Of a stretch of 64,000 nucleotides of DNA, positions 9,138 through 20,158 are shown piece by piece. The position numbers and the translations under genes are program-made. Under the pieces are notes generated by a model, which did not search any database, was not told the DNA's origin, and was given only the letters and a program-made list of their open reading frames with translations. The stretch lies in contig NZ_JACIIZ010000007.1 in assembly GCF_014205765.1 (NCBI RefSeq), positions 62,001-126,000 on the forward strand, in the 5' to 3' direction. The DNA is from Nitrospirillum iridis (lineage in GTDB: Bacteria; Pseudomonadota; Alphaproteobacteria; Azospirillales; Azospirillaceae). How positions within the stretch are numbered: position 1 is the stretch's first letter; each line of letters opens with the position of its first letter.

Positions 9138-12100
9138 ATGTTTCCGCCCCCTTCATCGCCCGGCCGATCGCCACCACCCTGCTGGCGATCGGTATCGTGC
9201 TGGTGGGTGTCCTGGGCTATCAGGCCCTGCCGGTGTCGTCCCTGCCGGAAGTGGATTTCCCCGTCATCCAGGTCACCACCCAGCTGCCCGGCGCCAGCGC
9301 CGACACCACCGCGACCCTGATCACCGCCTCGTTGGAACGCCAGCTGGGCCAGATCCCGGGGCTGGACACCATGACGTCCATCTCCAGCTTCGGCGTGTCC
9401 AACATCACGCTGCAGTTCGGGCTGGGCCACAATATCGACGACGCGGCGCAGGACGTGCAGGCGGCCATCAACGCCGCCGGCAGCACCCTGCCCAAGACGC
9501 TGCCCTACCCGCCGACCTACGCCAAGGTCAACCCGGCCGACCCGCCCATCCTGTCGCTGGCGCTGACATCGGAAACCTTGCCCATCGCCACCCTGTCGGA
9601 TACCGCCGACAGCCTGTTGGCGCAGAAGCTGAGCCAAGTGTCGGGCGTGGGCCGCGTGACGGTGCAGGGCAACCAGCGCCCCGCCGTGCGCATCCAGATC
9701 CAGCCAGACCGCCTGGCGGCCTACAGCCTGAGCATGGAGGACATCCGCACAGCCCTGTCCAAGGCCAACGTCAATCAGGCCAAGGGCAGCTTCGACGGTG
9801 CCGCCCAGGCCTACACCATCACCGCCAACGACCAGATCGAGAAGGCGGAGGCGTATTCCGACGTCATCATCACCTACAAGAACGGCGCGCCCGTGCATCT
9901 GCGCGACGTGGGCGTGGTCACGCGCGGGCTGGAAAACGCCCGCGTCGGCGCCTGGTTCGGCGGCAAACAGGGTGTGCTGCTGGACATCCAGCGGCAGCCC
10001 GGCGCCAACATCGTCGAAACGGCGGACCGGTTGAAGGCCAAGCTGAACGACCTGCAGAAGGCGCTGCCCGCCGGGATCAAGCTGACCATCGTCGCCGACC
10101 GCACCGCCACCATCCGCGCCTCCGTCCGCGACGTGCAGCAGACGCTGGTGCTGACCACCGTCCTGGTGGTGCTGGTCATCCTGGCCTTCCTGCGCTCCGT
10201 CCGCGCCACCATCATCCCGGCCGTCGCCCTGCCCCTGTCGCTGATCGTCACCTTCGGCGTCATGGCGCTGTGCGGCTTCAGCCTGGACAACCTGTCGCTC
10301 ATGGCGCTGACCATCGGCACCGGCTTCGTCGTCGACGACGCCATCGTCATGATCGAGAACGTCATCCGCTACATCGAGGCGGGGGAGGCCCCCCTGCCCG
10401 CCGCCTACAAGGGGGCGAAGCAGATCGGCTTCACCGTCATTTCGCTGACGGTGTCGCTGGTGGCCGTGTTCATCCCCCTGCTGTTCATGAGCGGCATCAT
10501 CGGCCGGCTGTTCCGCGAATTCTCACTGACGCTGACCATCGCCGTCGTGGCCTCGGCCGTGGTGTCGCTGACCGTCACGCCCATGATGTGCGGCCGCCTG
10601 CTGCGCAGCCACGCGGAGGAGGAGGCCGCCCACCAGCGCCGGTCACGCTGGGCGCGCTACTCCCCCCTGGAATGGACGGAGGCCGGCTTCAACTGGATGC
10701 TGAGGCTGTACGGGCGCACCCTGACCGTGGTCATGCGCTTCCAGTTCCTGACCCTGATGGTGGCCATCGGCACCCTGGTACTGACCGTCGTGCTGTACAT
10801 CTGGATGCCCAAGGGCTTCCTGCCCAGCCAAGACACCGGCATCCTGACGGTGACGGTGGACGGCGACCAGGACAGTTCCTTCGCGTCCATGCGCCGCCTG
10901 CAGGCCCAGGCGGCGGACATCATCGCCACCGATCCCGACGTGATGTCGGTGACCAGCTTCGCCGGCGCCAGCACCGTCAACCCCACCCCCAACACCGCCC
11001 ACCTGTCCGTGGGGCTGAAGCCCCGCGACGAACGGTCGGACAACGCCGACACCATCGCCGTGCGCCTCAGCCGCAAGCTGTCGGCCGTGCAGGGCCAGGT
11101 CTATGTGCAGTCGGTGCAGGATATCCAGATCGGCGCCCGCGCCAGCCGCACCCAGTACCAATACACCCTGGCCGACGCCGACGGCGTGGAGCTGGCGGAA
11201 TGGGCGCCCAAGCTGGTGGCCAAGTTGCGTACCCTGCCCCAATTCCGCGACGTGGCCAGCGACCAGCAGACCAACGGCCGCCAGGTGCTGTTGACCATAG
11301 ATCGCGACCTGGCCGCGCGGCTGGGCGTCAGCATCCAGAGCATCGACGACGTGCTGTACGACGCCTTCGGCCAGCGCCAGGTCTCCACCATCTACGCCCA
11401 GATGAACCAGTACCGGGTCGTGCTGGAGGTGCCCGACTCGTTGCAGGCCAATCCGGAGGCCCTGGGACGCCTGTACGTACCCAGCACGGGCGGGCCGGTC
11501 TCGGTCAACGCCGTGGCGCAAAGCACCCAGACGACCACCAACACCCAGGTGCCGCTGAGCTCGCTGATGCAGATCACGACCACCAGCGCGCCCCTGACCG
11601 TGAACCACCAGGCGCAGTTCCCGGCCCTGACCGTGACCTTCAACCTGGCGGAGGGCCAATCGCTGGGCGACGCGGTCGACGCCGTGACCCAGGCGGAGAA
11701 GGACATCGGCATGCCGGACACGGTGACCGGCTCCTTCGCCGGCGAAGCCGCGGAATTCCAGACCTCCATCGCCAGCGAGCCGTGGCTGATCGCCGCCGCC
11801 GTGGTCACCATCTACATCGTGCTGGGCGTGCTCTACGAAAGCATCATCCACCCGGTTACCATCCTGTCGACGCTGCCGTCGGCCGGCATCGGCGCCCTGC
11901 TGGCCCTATGGCTGACGGGCAACGATCTGTCGCTGGTGGCCCTGATCGGCATCGTGCTGCTGATGGGCATCGTCAAGAAGAACGCCATCATGATGATCGA
12001 CTTCGCCATCGAGGCGGAGCGGGTGGAGGGCAAGTCACCCCACGACTCGATCGTCGAGGCCTGCCTGCTGCGGTTCCGCCCCATCATGATGACCACCATG

Positions 12101-12346
12101 GCGGCCCTGCTGGGCGCCCTTCCCCTGGCGCTGGAGCATGGCACCGGGTCGGAGCTGCGCCGACCGCTGGGCATCACCATCGTGGGCGGCCTGATCCTGT
12201 CGCAGATGCTGACCCTGTACACCACGCCGGTCATCTACCTGTACATGGAGCGGCTGCGCGCCTGGGTCGCCCGGCGCACCGGCGGCGACCGGATGGAGGA
12301 GGTGCCCCCCGGCGCCCCCCCGCCCCTGACCGGCCTGGCGGACTGA
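9134..12346 (+). CDS. mdtB: RND multidrug efflux permease, MdtB type
   Basis: 1070-aa inner-membrane RND transporter with the usual 12-helix plan: helix 1 at about 12-30, a large periplasmic loop, helices 2-6, a second loop and helices 7-12. The N-terminus [17 protein letters not shown], the porter-domain start [16 protein letters not shown] and the [19 protein letters not shown] helix segment are diagnostic. The proton-relay acidic residues lie in the helix 4 segment [16 protein letters not shown]. The start is set by the 4-bp overlap with mdtA. With mdtC it should form a heterotrimeric pump. No outer-membrane partner is in this operon; the NodT lipoprotein at 20159-21655 is the nearest candidate. 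Confidence 0.92.
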   Translation: MNVSAPFIARPIATTLLAIGIVLVGVLGYQALPVSSLPEVDFPVIQVTTQLPGASADTTATLITASLERQLGQIPGLDTMTSISSFGVSNITLQFGLGHNIDDAAQDVQAAINAAGSTLPKTLPYPPTYAKVNPADPPILSLALTSETLPIATLSDTADSLLAQKLSQVSGVGRVTVQGNQRPAVRIQIQPDRLAAYSLSMEDIRTALSKANVNQAKGSFDGAAQAYTITANDQIEKAEAYSDVIITYKNGAPVHLRDVGVVTRGLENARVGAWFGGKQGVLLDIQRQPGANIVETADRLKAKLNDLQKALPAGIKLTIVADRTATIRASVRDVQQTLVLTTVLVVLVILAFLRSVRATIIPAVALPLSLIVTFGVMALCGFSLDNLSLMALTIGTGFVVDDAIVMIENVIRYIEAGEAPLPAAYKGAKQIGFTVISLTVSLVAVFIPLLFMSGIIGRLFREFSLTLTIAVVASAVVSLTVTPMMCGRLLRSHAEEEAAHQRRSRWARYSPLEWTEAGFNWMLRLYGRTLTVVMRFQFLTLMVAIGTLVLTVVLYIWMPKGFLPSQDTGILTVTVDGDQDSSFASMRRLQAQAADIIATDPDVMSVTSFAGASTVNPTPNTAHLSVGLKPRDERSDNADTIAVRLSRKLSAVQGQVYVQSVQDIQIGARASRTQYQYTLADADGVELAEWAPKLVAKLRTLPQFRDVASDQQTNGRQVLLTIDRDLAARLGVSIQSIDDVLYDAFGQRQVSTIYAQMNQYRVVLEVPDSLQANPEALGRLYVPSTGGPVSVNAVAQSTQTTTNTQVPLSSLMQITTTSAPLTVNHQAQFPALTVTFNLAEGQSLGDAVDAVTQAEKDIGMPDTVTGSFAGEAAEFQTSIASEPWLIAAAVVTIYIVLGVLYESIIHPVTILSTLPSAGIGALLALWLTGNDLSLVALIGIVLLMGIVKKNAIMMIDFAIEAERVEGKSPHDSIVEACLLRFRPIMMTTMAALLGALPLALEHGTGSELRRPLGITIVGGLILSQMLTLYTTPVIYLYMERLRAWVARRTGGDRMEEVPPGAPPPLTGLAD

Positions 12347-12365
12347 AGCGCGGAGCGGTCATCCC

Positions 12366-15300
12366 ATGAGCATCTCCGAACCCTTCATCCGGCGGCCCAT
12401 CGGCACGGCGCTGCTGGCCCTGGGCCTGGCATTGGTGGGGGCGGTCGCCTACGCCTTCCTGCCCGTGGCGTCCCTGCCCAACACGGATCTGCCCATCATC
12501 TTCGTCCAGGCCAGGGAATCGGGGGCCGACCCCGTGACCATGGCCGCGACGGTGACGGCGCCGCTGGAACGGCATCTGGGCGAGATCGCCGGCGTCAACG
12601 AGATGACGTCCAGCACCTCGCTGGGCGTCAGCACCATCATCCTGCAGTTCGACGTCAACCGGCCGGTGACGGACGCCGCCCGCGATGTGCAGGCGGCCAT
12701 CAGCGCCGCCGCCACCGACCTGCCGTCGGGCCTCACCAGCCAGCCCACCTTCCGCAAGGCCAACCCCAACGGCCGGCCCATCATGACGCTGGCGCTGACG
12801 TCGAAGACCCTGACCAACCAGGCCATCTTCGACGCCGCCGACGGCATCCTGGCGCAGCGGCTGTCGCAGATCGAGGGCGTGGCCCAGGCATCGGCCGCCG
12901 GCGGCGAGAAGTCCGCCATCCGCGTCCAGGTCGACGTGAAGGCGCTGGCCGCCCGCAAGATCAGCCTGGCCGACATCAGCACCGCCATCACCAACGCCAA
13001 CGTCAGCCAGCCCGTGGGCACCATGGACGGCGAAGACACGCTGATGACGGTGACCACCAACGACACCATGCTGAAGGCGCAGGACTATCGCGACCTGGTC
13101 GTGCGCACCACCACAGGCACGGTCTTCCGCCTGGGCGACGTGGCCACGGTGCTGAACAGTTCGGAAAACATCCGGCAGGCGGGCTGGTTCGGAACCCAGC
13201 CGGCGGTCCTGGTCTCGGTGCTGAAGCAGCCGGGCGCCAACGTCATCAAGACGGTGGACCTGATCAAATCCAACCTGGGCCAGATCCAGAAATGGCTGCC
13301 GCCCGGCATCGACATCAGCGTCGTGAACGACCAGACCGGCACCATCCGCGCCAGCGTGAACGACGTGCAGGTCACCATGCTGATCTCCATCGGCCTGGTC
13401 ATCCTGGTGGTGGGCCTGTTCCTGCGCCGCCTGGCGCCGACGCTGGCCGCCGCCACCGCCGTGCCCCTGTCGTTGGCCGGCACCTTCGCCATCATGTGGC
13501 TGCTGGGCTACAGCATGGACAACCTGTCGCTGATGGCGCTGACCATCTCCGTCGGGTTCGTGGTCGACGACGCCATCGTCATGATCGAGAACGCGGTGCG
13601 CCACCGTGAGATGGGCAAGCCGCCGTTGCGGGCGGCCCTGGACGGCGCGCGGGAGATCGGCTTCACCATCGTCTCCATGACCCTGTCGCTGGTGGCCGTG
13701 TTCGTGCCCATCATCTTCATGGGGGGGCTGCCGGGCCGGTTGTTCCACGAATTCGCCATGACCCTGACGGCGGCCATCCTGGTGTCCGGCATCGTGTCGG
13801 TGACCCTGACGCCCATGATGTGCGCCCGCTTCATCGACCACGCCAAGGACCGCAAGGAGAATTGGGCGGACCGCTGGGTGGGCCGCCCGCTGGACGCCGC
13901 CACCAACCTGTACATGAAGGGGTTGGGGTGGGTGATGCGCCACCGCACCCTCATGCTGTTCGTGGCGCTGGGAACCATCGTCGGCACCGTCTACCTGTAC
14001 ATCGCCGTGCCCAAGGGCGGCTTCCCCCAGCAGGACACGGGGTTGTTGCGCGGCAGCGTCCGCGCCTCGGCCGACACCTCGTTCCAGACCATGCAGCGCC
14101 GCATGGAGGAGGTGGTGAAGATCATCGCCGCCGATCCGGCGGTGGAGGCCATCGGCGGCACCACCGGCGGCGGTGGCGGCGGCCCCGGCGGTGGCAGCAG
14201 CGCCAATACGGGCAGCATGACCATCTCGCTGAAGCCCCGGGGCCAGCGCGACGCCACGGCAGACCAGGTGATCGCCCGCCTGCGGCCCAAGTTCGCCCGG
14301 CTGGAGGCCCTTCAGGTCTTCCTGCAGGCGGAACAGGATTTGCGCTTCGGCGGCCGCAGCAGCGACTCGCAGTTCCAGGTCTCGCTGTTGAGCGACAATT
14401 TGGACGACCTGTATGAGTGGGTGCCCAAGCTGGTGGCCCGGCTGAAGGAACTGCCCGAATATTTCCAGGACGTCAGTTCCGACCAGGACAAGGCCGGCCT
14501 GGACGCCAAGGTGGTGATCGACCGCGACCTGGCATCCCGCATGAGCCTGACGCCATCGGACGTGGACGCGGCCCTGGGCAACGCCTTCAGCCAGAAGCAG
14601 GTCAGCACCCTGTATGGCGCCCGCAACCAGTACCATGTGGTGCTGGAAGCCACGCCCAATGAGCAGAAGGGGCCGGACGATCTGGTCCGCATCTATGTCA
14701 AGTCGGTGGCGGGCATGGTGCCCTTGTCCGCCTTCGCCAAGGTGCAGGTGCAGGATTCGCCCCTGTCGGTGACCCATGAGGGGCAGTACCCCTCCTCCAC
14801 TCTCAGCTTCAACCTGGCCGATGGCGTGGCCCAGGTGGACGCGCTGGCCCGCGCCCAGCAGGCGGTGACGGAACTGGCCATGCCGGCCAACATGCGGGTG
14901 GAGGTGGGCGGCATCGCCCGCATCTTCCAGCAGCAGAACCAGGGCCAGCCCATGCTGATCGTGGCGGCGCTGGTGACGATCTACATCGTGCTGGGCGTGC
15001 TGTACGAAAGCTGGGCCCAGCCCATCACCATCCTGTCGACCCTGCCGTCCGCCGGCATCGGTGCCATCCTGGCGCTGATGGTGACCGGCTTCGAGCTGTC
15101 GATGATCTCCTTCATCGGCATCATCCTGCTGATGGGTATCGTGAAAAAGAACGCCATCATGCTGGTCGACTTCGCCCTGGCGGCGGAACGGATCCAGGGC
15201 ATGTCGCCCCAGGATGCCATCGTCGAGGCCTGCCGTGAGCGCTTCCGTCCCATCACCATGACGACACTGACCGCCCTGCTGGGCGCCGTCCCGCTGGCCA

Positions 15301-15485
15301 TCGGCGGCGGCACCGGCGCCGAGATGCGCCAACCGCTGGGTGTCGCCCTGGTGGGCGGCCTGCTGGTGTCGCAGTTCATCACCCTGTACACCACGCCCGT
15401 CATCTACCTGGCCCTGCGGCCCCGGAAGAAGAAGGCCAAGCTGTCCCGCCTGCACGCCGCCATGGCCGGGGTGGAGCGGCACTGA
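12366..15485 (+). CDS. mdtC: RND multidrug efflux permease, MdtC type
   Basis: 1039-aa second RND pump subunit, 19 bp after mdtB. It shares the plan and motifs of its neighbour ([66 protein letters not shown]). A glycine-rich insert (about residues 598-616, TTGGGGGGPGGGSS) lies in the second periplasmic loop and is unusual. MdtB and MdtC are known to work as a B2C heterotrimer, so two adjacent RND genes behind one adaptor fit that arrangement. A strong hairpin follows the stop. Confidence 0.92.
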   Translation: MSISEPFIRRPIGTALLALGLALVGAVAYAFLPVASLPNTDLPIIFVQARESGADPVTMAATVTAPLERHLGEIAGVNEMTSSTSLGVSTIILQFDVNRPVTDAARDVQAAISAAATDLPSGLTSQPTFRKANPNGRPIMTLALTSKTLTNQAIFDAADGILAQRLSQIEGVAQASAAGGEKSAIRVQVDVKALAARKISLADISTAITNANVSQPVGTMDGEDTLMTVTTNDTMLKAQDYRDLVVRTTTGTVFRLGDVATVLNSSENIRQAGWFGTQPAVLVSVLKQPGANVIKTVDLIKSNLGQIQKWLPPGIDISVVNDQTGTIRASVNDVQVTMLISIGLVILVVGLFLRRLAPTLAAATAVPLSLAGTFAIMWLLGYSMDNLSLMALTISVGFVVDDAIVMIENAVRHREMGKPPLRAALDGAREIGFTIVSMTLSLVAVFVPIIFMGGLPGRLFHEFAMTLTAAILVSGIVSVTLTPMMCARFIDHAKDRKENWADRWVGRPLDAATNLYMKGLGWVMRHRTLMLFVALGTIVGTVYLYIAVPKGGFPQQDTGLLRGSVRASADTSFQTMQRRMEEVVKIIAADPAVEAIGGTTGGGGGGPGGGSSANTGSMTISLKPRGQRDATADQVIARLRPKFARLEALQVFLQAEQDLRFGGRSSDSQFQVSLLSDNLDDLYEWVPKLVARLKELPEYFQDVSSDQDKAGLDAKVVIDRDLASRMSLTPSDVDAALGNAFSQKQVSTLYGARNQYHVVLEATPNEQKGPDDLVRIYVKSVAGMVPLSAFAKVQVQDSPLSVTHEGQYPSSTLSFNLADGVAQVDALARAQQAVTELAMPANMRVEVGGIARIFQQQNQGQPMLIVAALVTIYIVLGVLYESWAQPITILSTLPSAGIGAILALMVTGFELSMISFIGIILLMGIVKKNAIMLVDFALAAERIQGMSPQDAIVEACRERFRPITMTTLTALLGAVPLAIGGGTGAEMRQPLGVALVGGLLVSQFITLYTTPVIYLALRPRKKKAKLSRLHAAMAGVERH

Positions 15486-15488
15486 ACC

Positions 15489-15521
15489 AAAGGGCCCGCC
15501 GGATCGCTCCGGCGGGCCCTT
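15489..15521. terminator. Strong stem-loop between convergent genes
   Basis: Perfect 14-bp GC-rich stem (arms 15490-15503 and 15508-15521, loop TCGC) immediately after mdtC, flanked by AAA on one side and TTC on the other. It can terminate mdtABC and the convergent methyltransferase gene. Confidence 0.8.
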
Positions 15522-15555
15522 CGTTCATGCGCTAAGCCAAGGCCATGTGAAGCCG

Positions 15556-16572
15556 CTAAGACACCACCAGCGACCAGTCGGCCGCTTCCCAGAGGGCGCC
15601 GCTGTCGCCTATCTCCTCACCCTGGAACAACAGGGCGTCCGGCGTCCGGCCGCAGGGGTGATAGCCGTACAGCGCCAGCGTGGCCGGCAGATCCACGGCC
15701 CAGCCCTTGGCGCCCCGCCGGTCCACCACGATCATGCCGGGCCGCAGGGCCGGGGGAGCCGCCTGAAGGAAGGGGATGAGGGCGAGGTCCGCCCCGGCCT
15801 TCAACCCCAGCCGCAGCACGTCCACCCGCGCCAGCCCGGCCCCCAGCAGGAGATCCAGCAGAGGCCGCGTGCGGGTCAGCGCCGGCGGCGGGGCGTCCCA
15901 AGCCGACGACGCGGCCCGCCCGCCCGCCACCTTGCCCTTGCCCGCCGCCAGGATGACGCCATCGCAGGCGGGCCCCACCGCGTCATCCACCAGGGTGACG
16001 GCGGCGGCGAGCGGGTTCAGCGCCAGGTTGACGGCCAGCCGGTCGCGGGTGGCGCCGTTGGGCTCCACCGCCACCACGCGGCCCCGGTCGCCCAGATGCC
16101 GGGCGGCGGCCAGGGTGTGCAGGCCGGTGCCGGCACCGACATCAACGAAGACGCCGTCCGCCGGCAAGGCCGCGGCGATGTGCGCGCGTGCCTGGGACGC
16201 CGCCTGGCGGGGCAGCGCCAGGAAGCGGCGATCATCGGCATGGTCGCGGACATGCAGGCGGCGGCGCACGCCATCGGCCGTCACGTCGATGACGGCCCCG
16301 TAGAGCCAGGGCACCATGGTGCGCACCAGCGGCCCCAGCACGCCGCCGGCGGCCAATCCCCAGCGGCTGGCCGGCAGGGCGGCGCCCAGGGCCAGCAGCA
16401 GACCAGGCAAACCACCGGGACGATGCCGGCCAAAGCTGTCATCCGCCGGCGCGGTCATCGGCGGGCGATAGTCCACGAACGGCGCGGCGGCGGGAACCGC
16501 GACAGCGGGGGACGCGGCGCCCCAGGGACCGGGGGATGAGCTATCCGTCAGCACGGCGGCGATGGCGGTCAT
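15556..16572 (-). CDS. FkbM-family SAM-dependent methyltransferase
   Basis: 338-aa protein. The SAM-binding motif I is VFVDVGAGTGLHTLAAA, followed by an acidic motif II region RVVAVEPNG and a late VDVLRLGLKAGADL segment where FkbM family members usually have DVxxLKIDVEG. The first 120 or so residues are not part of the methyltransferase fold and include a Pro/Ala-rich stretch. The target is unknown; FkbM enzymes often O-methylate sugars or polyketides. An ATG at 16572 is chosen because the longer frame starts in low-complexity sequence; an internal ATG 38 codons on is also possible. It is divergent from the two-component system, with about 190 bp between. Confidence 0.75.
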   Translation of the reverse strand: MTAIAAVLTDSSSPGPWGAASPAVAVPAAAPFVDYRPPMTAPADDSFGRHRPGGLPGLLLALGAALPASRWGLAAGGVLGPLVRTMVPWLYGAVIDVTADGVRRRLHVRDHADDRRFLALPRQAASQARAHIAAALPADGVFVDVGAGTGLHTLAAARHLGDRGRVVAVEPNGATRDRLAVNLALNPLAAAVTLVDDAVGPACDGVILAAGKGKVAGGRAASSAWDAPPPALTRTRPLLDLLLGAGLARVDVLRLGLKAGADLALIPFLQAAPPALRPGMIVVDRRGAKGWAVDLPATLALYGYHPCGRTPDALLFQGEEIGDSGALWEAADWSLVVS

Positions 16573-16765
16573 GGTGGTCAGCACCCTTGGTTGATCAGCG
16601 CGTGGCAACAATGGCACAGTCAAGCTGACGTCTTGCTGACGCGCCGACCCGTTGCCGCAACCCGGCCTTTCACCCGAAAGCTGGCCCCTCGGCGACAGGC
16701 CGCGGGCGTTCATGCGTATAGTTACGTCTGCCGCCCGTAGTGGGTGACATGCGGGGACCTGGCCG

Positions 16766-17437
16766 ATGCGCCTTCTGTTGGTTGAGGATGAACGGGATCT
16801 GCGGACCCTGACCGCCGATCACCTGTCGCGAATCGGATTCACCGTGGATGCCTGCGGCAGCCTGGCCGAGGCGGACGACCATATCTCCACCGCCGACTAC
16901 GATGCCCTGATCCTGGACCGGCGCCTGCCCGATGGCGACGGTGTCAGCCTGGTGCGCCGCTTGCGGGGCTGCCGGCGCAAGGTGCCCATCCTGATGCTGA
17001 CGGCGCGGTCGACGCTGGACGACCGAATCGAAGGGCTGGACGCCGGCGCCGACGATTATTTGGTGAAACCGTTCGACCTGGGCGAACTGGCGGCCCGCCT
17101 GCGCGCCTTGCTACGCCGGCCGGGGGGTGTCATCGGCGTGGTACTGGAATGCGGCAACCTGTCCTACGACAGCGCCGCCCGCAGCGTCAGCGTGGCGGGA
17201 ACACCCGTGGGCCTGACGGCGCGCGAACTGGCCCTGCTGGAGGTGCTGCTGCGCAAGATGGACCAGGTGGTGACCAAAGCGCAGATCGACAGCGCCCTCT
17301 ATGGCTTCGGCAACGAGGCCACCGACAACGCCGTTGAGGCGTTGGTGTCGCGCCTGCGGCGCAAACTGACCACGGCGGAAGCGACGGCGGCCATTATCAC
17401 CATGCGGGGCCTGGGCTATATGATGAGCGCGTCTTGA
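16766..17437 (+). CDS. OmpR-family response regulator
   Basis: 223-aa two-component regulator. The receiver domain has the acidic pair E7/D8, phospho-acceptor D51 in ALILDRRLPDGDG, T79 in MLTARS and the lysine in DDYLVKPFD. The C-terminal winged-helix domain contains LTARELALLEVLL and ends with the wing IITMRGLGYMM. It is closest in appearance to TctD/QseB/PmrA-type regulators. The histidine kinase gene follows 42 bp downstream. The 11-bp-period array upstream of mdtA is a plausible target, making this a candidate regulator of the efflux operon; that link is inference. Confidence 0.92.
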   Translation: MRLLLVEDERDLRTLTADHLSRIGFTVDACGSLAEADDHISTADYDALILDRRLPDGDGVSLVRRLRGCRRKVPILMLTARSTLDDRIEGLDAGADDYLVKPFDLGELAARLRALLRRPGGVIGVVLECGNLSYDSAARSVSVAGTPVGLTARELALLEVLLRKMDQVVTKAQIDSALYGFGNEATDNAVEALVSRLRRKLTTAEATAAIITMRGLGYMMSAS

Positions 17438-17479
17438 GTTCCGGACGCCCATGACACCGCCGAGAATGACACCGACCCC

Positions 17480-18844
17480 ATGTTGACCACCCTGGCCCAG
17501 ATCTGGCGGCACCGCTCGCTGCAAGGCCGCCTGGCGTGGCGCCTGGGCCTGCTGTTCCTGGCCTCCGTCGCCGTGGGCATCCTGCCCCTGGTGGTGCGGT
17601 TGGAGGAGGCGGGCGGCGTGGTCCAGCGCAAGGTGTTGCGCGGCCAGGCCAATGAGCTGATGGCCGCCTTCAACCGGGGGGGCCTGACGCTGGACCGCCT
17701 GCCTCCGGATCTGGCCAACCGCTACGCGCTGGAGGAGGACGGCGTCATCTACGCCGTGTGGGATCAGCATGGTCGCCTGCTGACCCAATCCCTGCCCCGC
17801 GCCGCCAGCACGCTGCACGACGCCCTGAGCCAGCCGGACATGGAATTCTTCTTCCGCCCGCCGGGGGAGCCGGAGCGCTATGGCCTGGGCACACCCATCA
17901 AGCTGGGTGACCGCACCCTGACCCTGGCGGTGGCGCAATCACCCACCGCCGACCAGAAGATCATCAACGGGCTGCTGGACGAATTCGTCCGCGACATCCT
18001 GCTGTTCGGCATTCCCGTGGCCGTGATCGCCGCGGCCATCGGCGTCTGGACCATCCGCAGCAGCCTGACCCCCATCCAGGAGGTGTCGGAGGAGGCGGCG
18101 GCCATCGGCCTGGACCGGCTGGACCATCGGCTGGACGGCAAAAACCTGCCCGGCGAGGTGCTGCCCCTGGTGGACGCCTTCAATACGGCTCTGGCCCGGC
18201 TGGAGGGGAGCTTCCGCCACCACCGACGCTTCATCGCGGATGCCGCCCACCAGCTGCGCACGCCCTTGGCCGTGGTGCAGGCCCGCCTGGAAAGCGGGGA
18301 GGCGGACATGGCCGCCGTCCGTGCCGACGTGCGCCGCCTGTCGCGCCTGGTGGCCCAGCTGCTGTCGCTGTCGCGCCTGTCGGGCACGCCCCTGCCCCGC
18401 ACCGACGAGGTCATGGCGGGCGAGCTGGCGGCGGGTGAGCTGGTGACCCTGGCGCCCCTGATCCGCTCCCTGGGCAAGACCCTGGAGCTGGAGGTGGTGG
18501 AGGACTTCCCCCTGGTGTGCAACACCGGCGCCGTGGCCGAGGCCCTGCGCAACCTGGTGGAAAACGCCGTGGCCTACGGTCCCGCGGGTGGCACGGTGGA
18601 GGTGCGGGTGGGGCCCGGTCCCATCCTGTCCGTGGCCGATCGCGGCCCCGGCCTCCAGGGGGAGGATCCGCTGACCCTGGCGGAACCTTTCGTGCGTGGA
18701 CACGCCGGCGCCGGCATCACCGGTTCCGGCCTGGGCTTGGCCATCGCCATGGAGATCATGCGCCAGCACGGCGGTCGCCTGGCCGCCCGCGACCGCCACG
18801 GCGGCGGGGCGCTGTTCAGCTTGTGCTTCGAGTCCGCCGCCTAA
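17480..18844 (+). CDS. Sensor histidine kinase, QseC/TctE type
   Basis: 454-aa membrane kinase paired with the regulator upstream. Two membrane spans (about residues 20-40 and 170-190) enclose a periplasmic sensor of about 130 residues; a HAMP linker follows, then the HisKA box with the phosphorylated histidine in FIADAAHQLRTPLAVVQ. The ATP-binding domain has an N box NLVENAVAYGP, a G1 box VADRGPGLQG and a G2 region GSGLGLAIAMEIM. The ligand is unknown. The gene converges on the NagX-like gene. Confidence 0.92.
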   Translation: MLTTLAQIWRHRSLQGRLAWRLGLLFLASVAVGILPLVVRLEEAGGVVQRKVLRGQANELMAAFNRGGLTLDRLPPDLANRYALEEDGVIYAVWDQHGRLLTQSLPRAASTLHDALSQPDMEFFFRPPGEPERYGLGTPIKLGDRTLTLAVAQSPTADQKIINGLLDEFVRDILLFGIPVAVIAAAIGVWTIRSSLTPIQEVSEEAAAIGLDRLDHRLDGKNLPGEVLPLVDAFNTALARLEGSFRHHRRFIADAAHQLRTPLAVVQARLESGEADMAAVRADVRRLSRLVAQLLSLSRLSGTPLPRTDEVMAGELAAGELVTLAPLIRSLGKTLELEVVEDFPLVCNTGAVAEALRNLVENAVAYGPAGGTVEVRVGPGPILSVADRGPGLQGEDPLTLAEPFVRGHAGAGITGSGLGLAIAMEIMRQHGGRLAARDRHGGGALFSLCFESAA

Positions 18845-18915
18845 CCGCAAACGCCGGCAACCGCGTCGACGGCCTGGGCGAACCCACCCCCCTTCCGGGT
18901 TGTGGTCGCGGTCCG

Positions 18916-20115
18916 TCACACCTTCAGGAAAATCCGGCGGCGGTACAGCGCTTCCAGGATGGCCCACCACAGGGCGACGAAGGCCAAGGCGAAGGCCAGC
19001 GACGCCGCCTTTTCCGGCAGCAGGGGATAGAACACCGCCTCATAGATCACGTCCTGCACGGGTGCGATGCGATGGTCCCAAGGCAGGGTGATGACGCCGC
19101 CGATGACGATGGCCATCAGTTCGGAGCCGACATAGGCCAGGATGGGATTGACGCCGAAAACCAGGGCGGGCCGGGTCCAGCGGCGCCAGCCGCGCACCTC
19201 CACCATCCATATCGTGGCACCCAGGCATAAACAGGCCATGCCGGCGGTCAGCGCCACGAAGGAACTGGTCCACAGGCTCTTGTTGATGGGGAAGACCAGG
19301 TCCCAGACCTCCCCCAGGATGACGCCGGCCACGCCAGCCACGATCAACCCCTGGACACGGGTGGGCAGCGGCAGGGGGCGACCCAGCCAGCGGCCGGCCA
19401 ACACCCCCAACAGCGTCGTGGCGATGGCGGGCAGCGTCGACAAGGCGCCCTCGGGATCCCAGGTCTTGGCCGAGGCCCACAGATGGTTGCCCCAGGCGCC
19501 CCAATCGAACAGGGTCCGGTCCACAGCCGCCGCGACGGTGCCGCCAGGATGGGCCAGCGCCGCCAGACCCGTCTCACCCGTGCCCGGCACCGGCACGCCC
19601 GTCATGACCGCCCAATAGCCCAGCAGAAGCAGGGCGGCCAGCCCCCCCTGCCCCCTGGTCCCCAGCCGCAGCGACAACAGGCCGGCGACGACATGGCAGA
19701 CGGCGATGCGTTGCAATACCCCGGGGATACGCCAGGACAGGAGTTGCGCCACCGCGCGGTCGCCCAGGGCGCCGTGCCCGGCCACGGCGTAGCCGGGGAA
19801 CCAGGCGATGAAGAGGCCGAGGCCGAACAGGATCAGCCCGCGCTGCAGGATCTGGCGGGCGAGATCGCCAGCGCCATCCCCCCGCGCCCGTCGCCAAGTC
19901 AGCGACAGGTGGGTGGTGATGCCGACCATGAACAGGAAAAAGGGGAACACCAGATCGGTGGGCGTCCAGCCATGCCATTTGGCATGCCGCAGCGGCCAGT
20001 AGATGTCAGACCAGGTGCCGGGGTCGTTGACCAGCACCATGAGGGCCACCGTCAACCCGCGAAAGACGTCCAGGGACAGCAGGCGTTCAGGCTTGTCGAC
20101 CGGGGTGACGGACAT
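18916..20115 (-). CDS. NagX-like DUF5009 multipass membrane protein
   Basis: 399-aa integral membrane protein of the heparan-alpha-glucosaminide N-acetyltransferase (HGSNAT)-like group. Its N-terminus RLLSLDVFRGLTVALMVLVND is the family signature, and DLVFPFFLFMVGITTHLS continues it. About ten hydrophobic segments follow. Members are called NagX when found with chitobiose/GlcNAc genes; here the neighbour is a NodT lipoprotein gene ending 43 bp upstream on the same strand. The role is presumed acyl transfer to an amino sugar across the inner membrane, but no catalytic assignment can be made here. The ATG at 20115 directly precedes the conserved start. Confidence 0.75.
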   Translation of the reverse strand: MSVTPVDKPERLLSLDVFRGLTVALMVLVNDPGTWSDIYWPLRHAKWHGWTPTDLVFPFFLFMVGITTHLSLTWRRARGDGAGDLARQILQRGLILFGLGLFIAWFPGYAVAGHGALGDRAVAQLLSWRIPGVLQRIAVCHVVAGLLSLRLGTRGQGGLAALLLLGYWAVMTGVPVPGTGETGLAALAHPGGTVAAAVDRTLFDWGAWGNHLWASAKTWDPEGALSTLPAIATTLLGVLAGRWLGRPLPLPTRVQGLIVAGVAGVILGEVWDLVFPINKSLWTSSFVALTAGMACLCLGATIWMVEVRGWRRWTRPALVFGVNPILAYVGSELMAIVIGGVITLPWDHRIAPVQDVIYEAVFYPLLPEKAASLAFALAFVALWWAILEALYRRRIFLKV

Positions 20116-20158
20116 GAACGGAGGGCGGGCCTTTCCAATCGGCGGCGAGGCGACGGCG

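Noticed and set aside
12231-15482. 1083-aa minus-strand frame opposite mdtC
   Set aside because: A high-GC codon-bias shadow of mdtC; the product is His/Gly/Gln-rich low complexity without any fold signature. Similar long antisense frames (for example 4723-7152, 30034-32337, 61131 region opposite strand) were rejected for the same reason.
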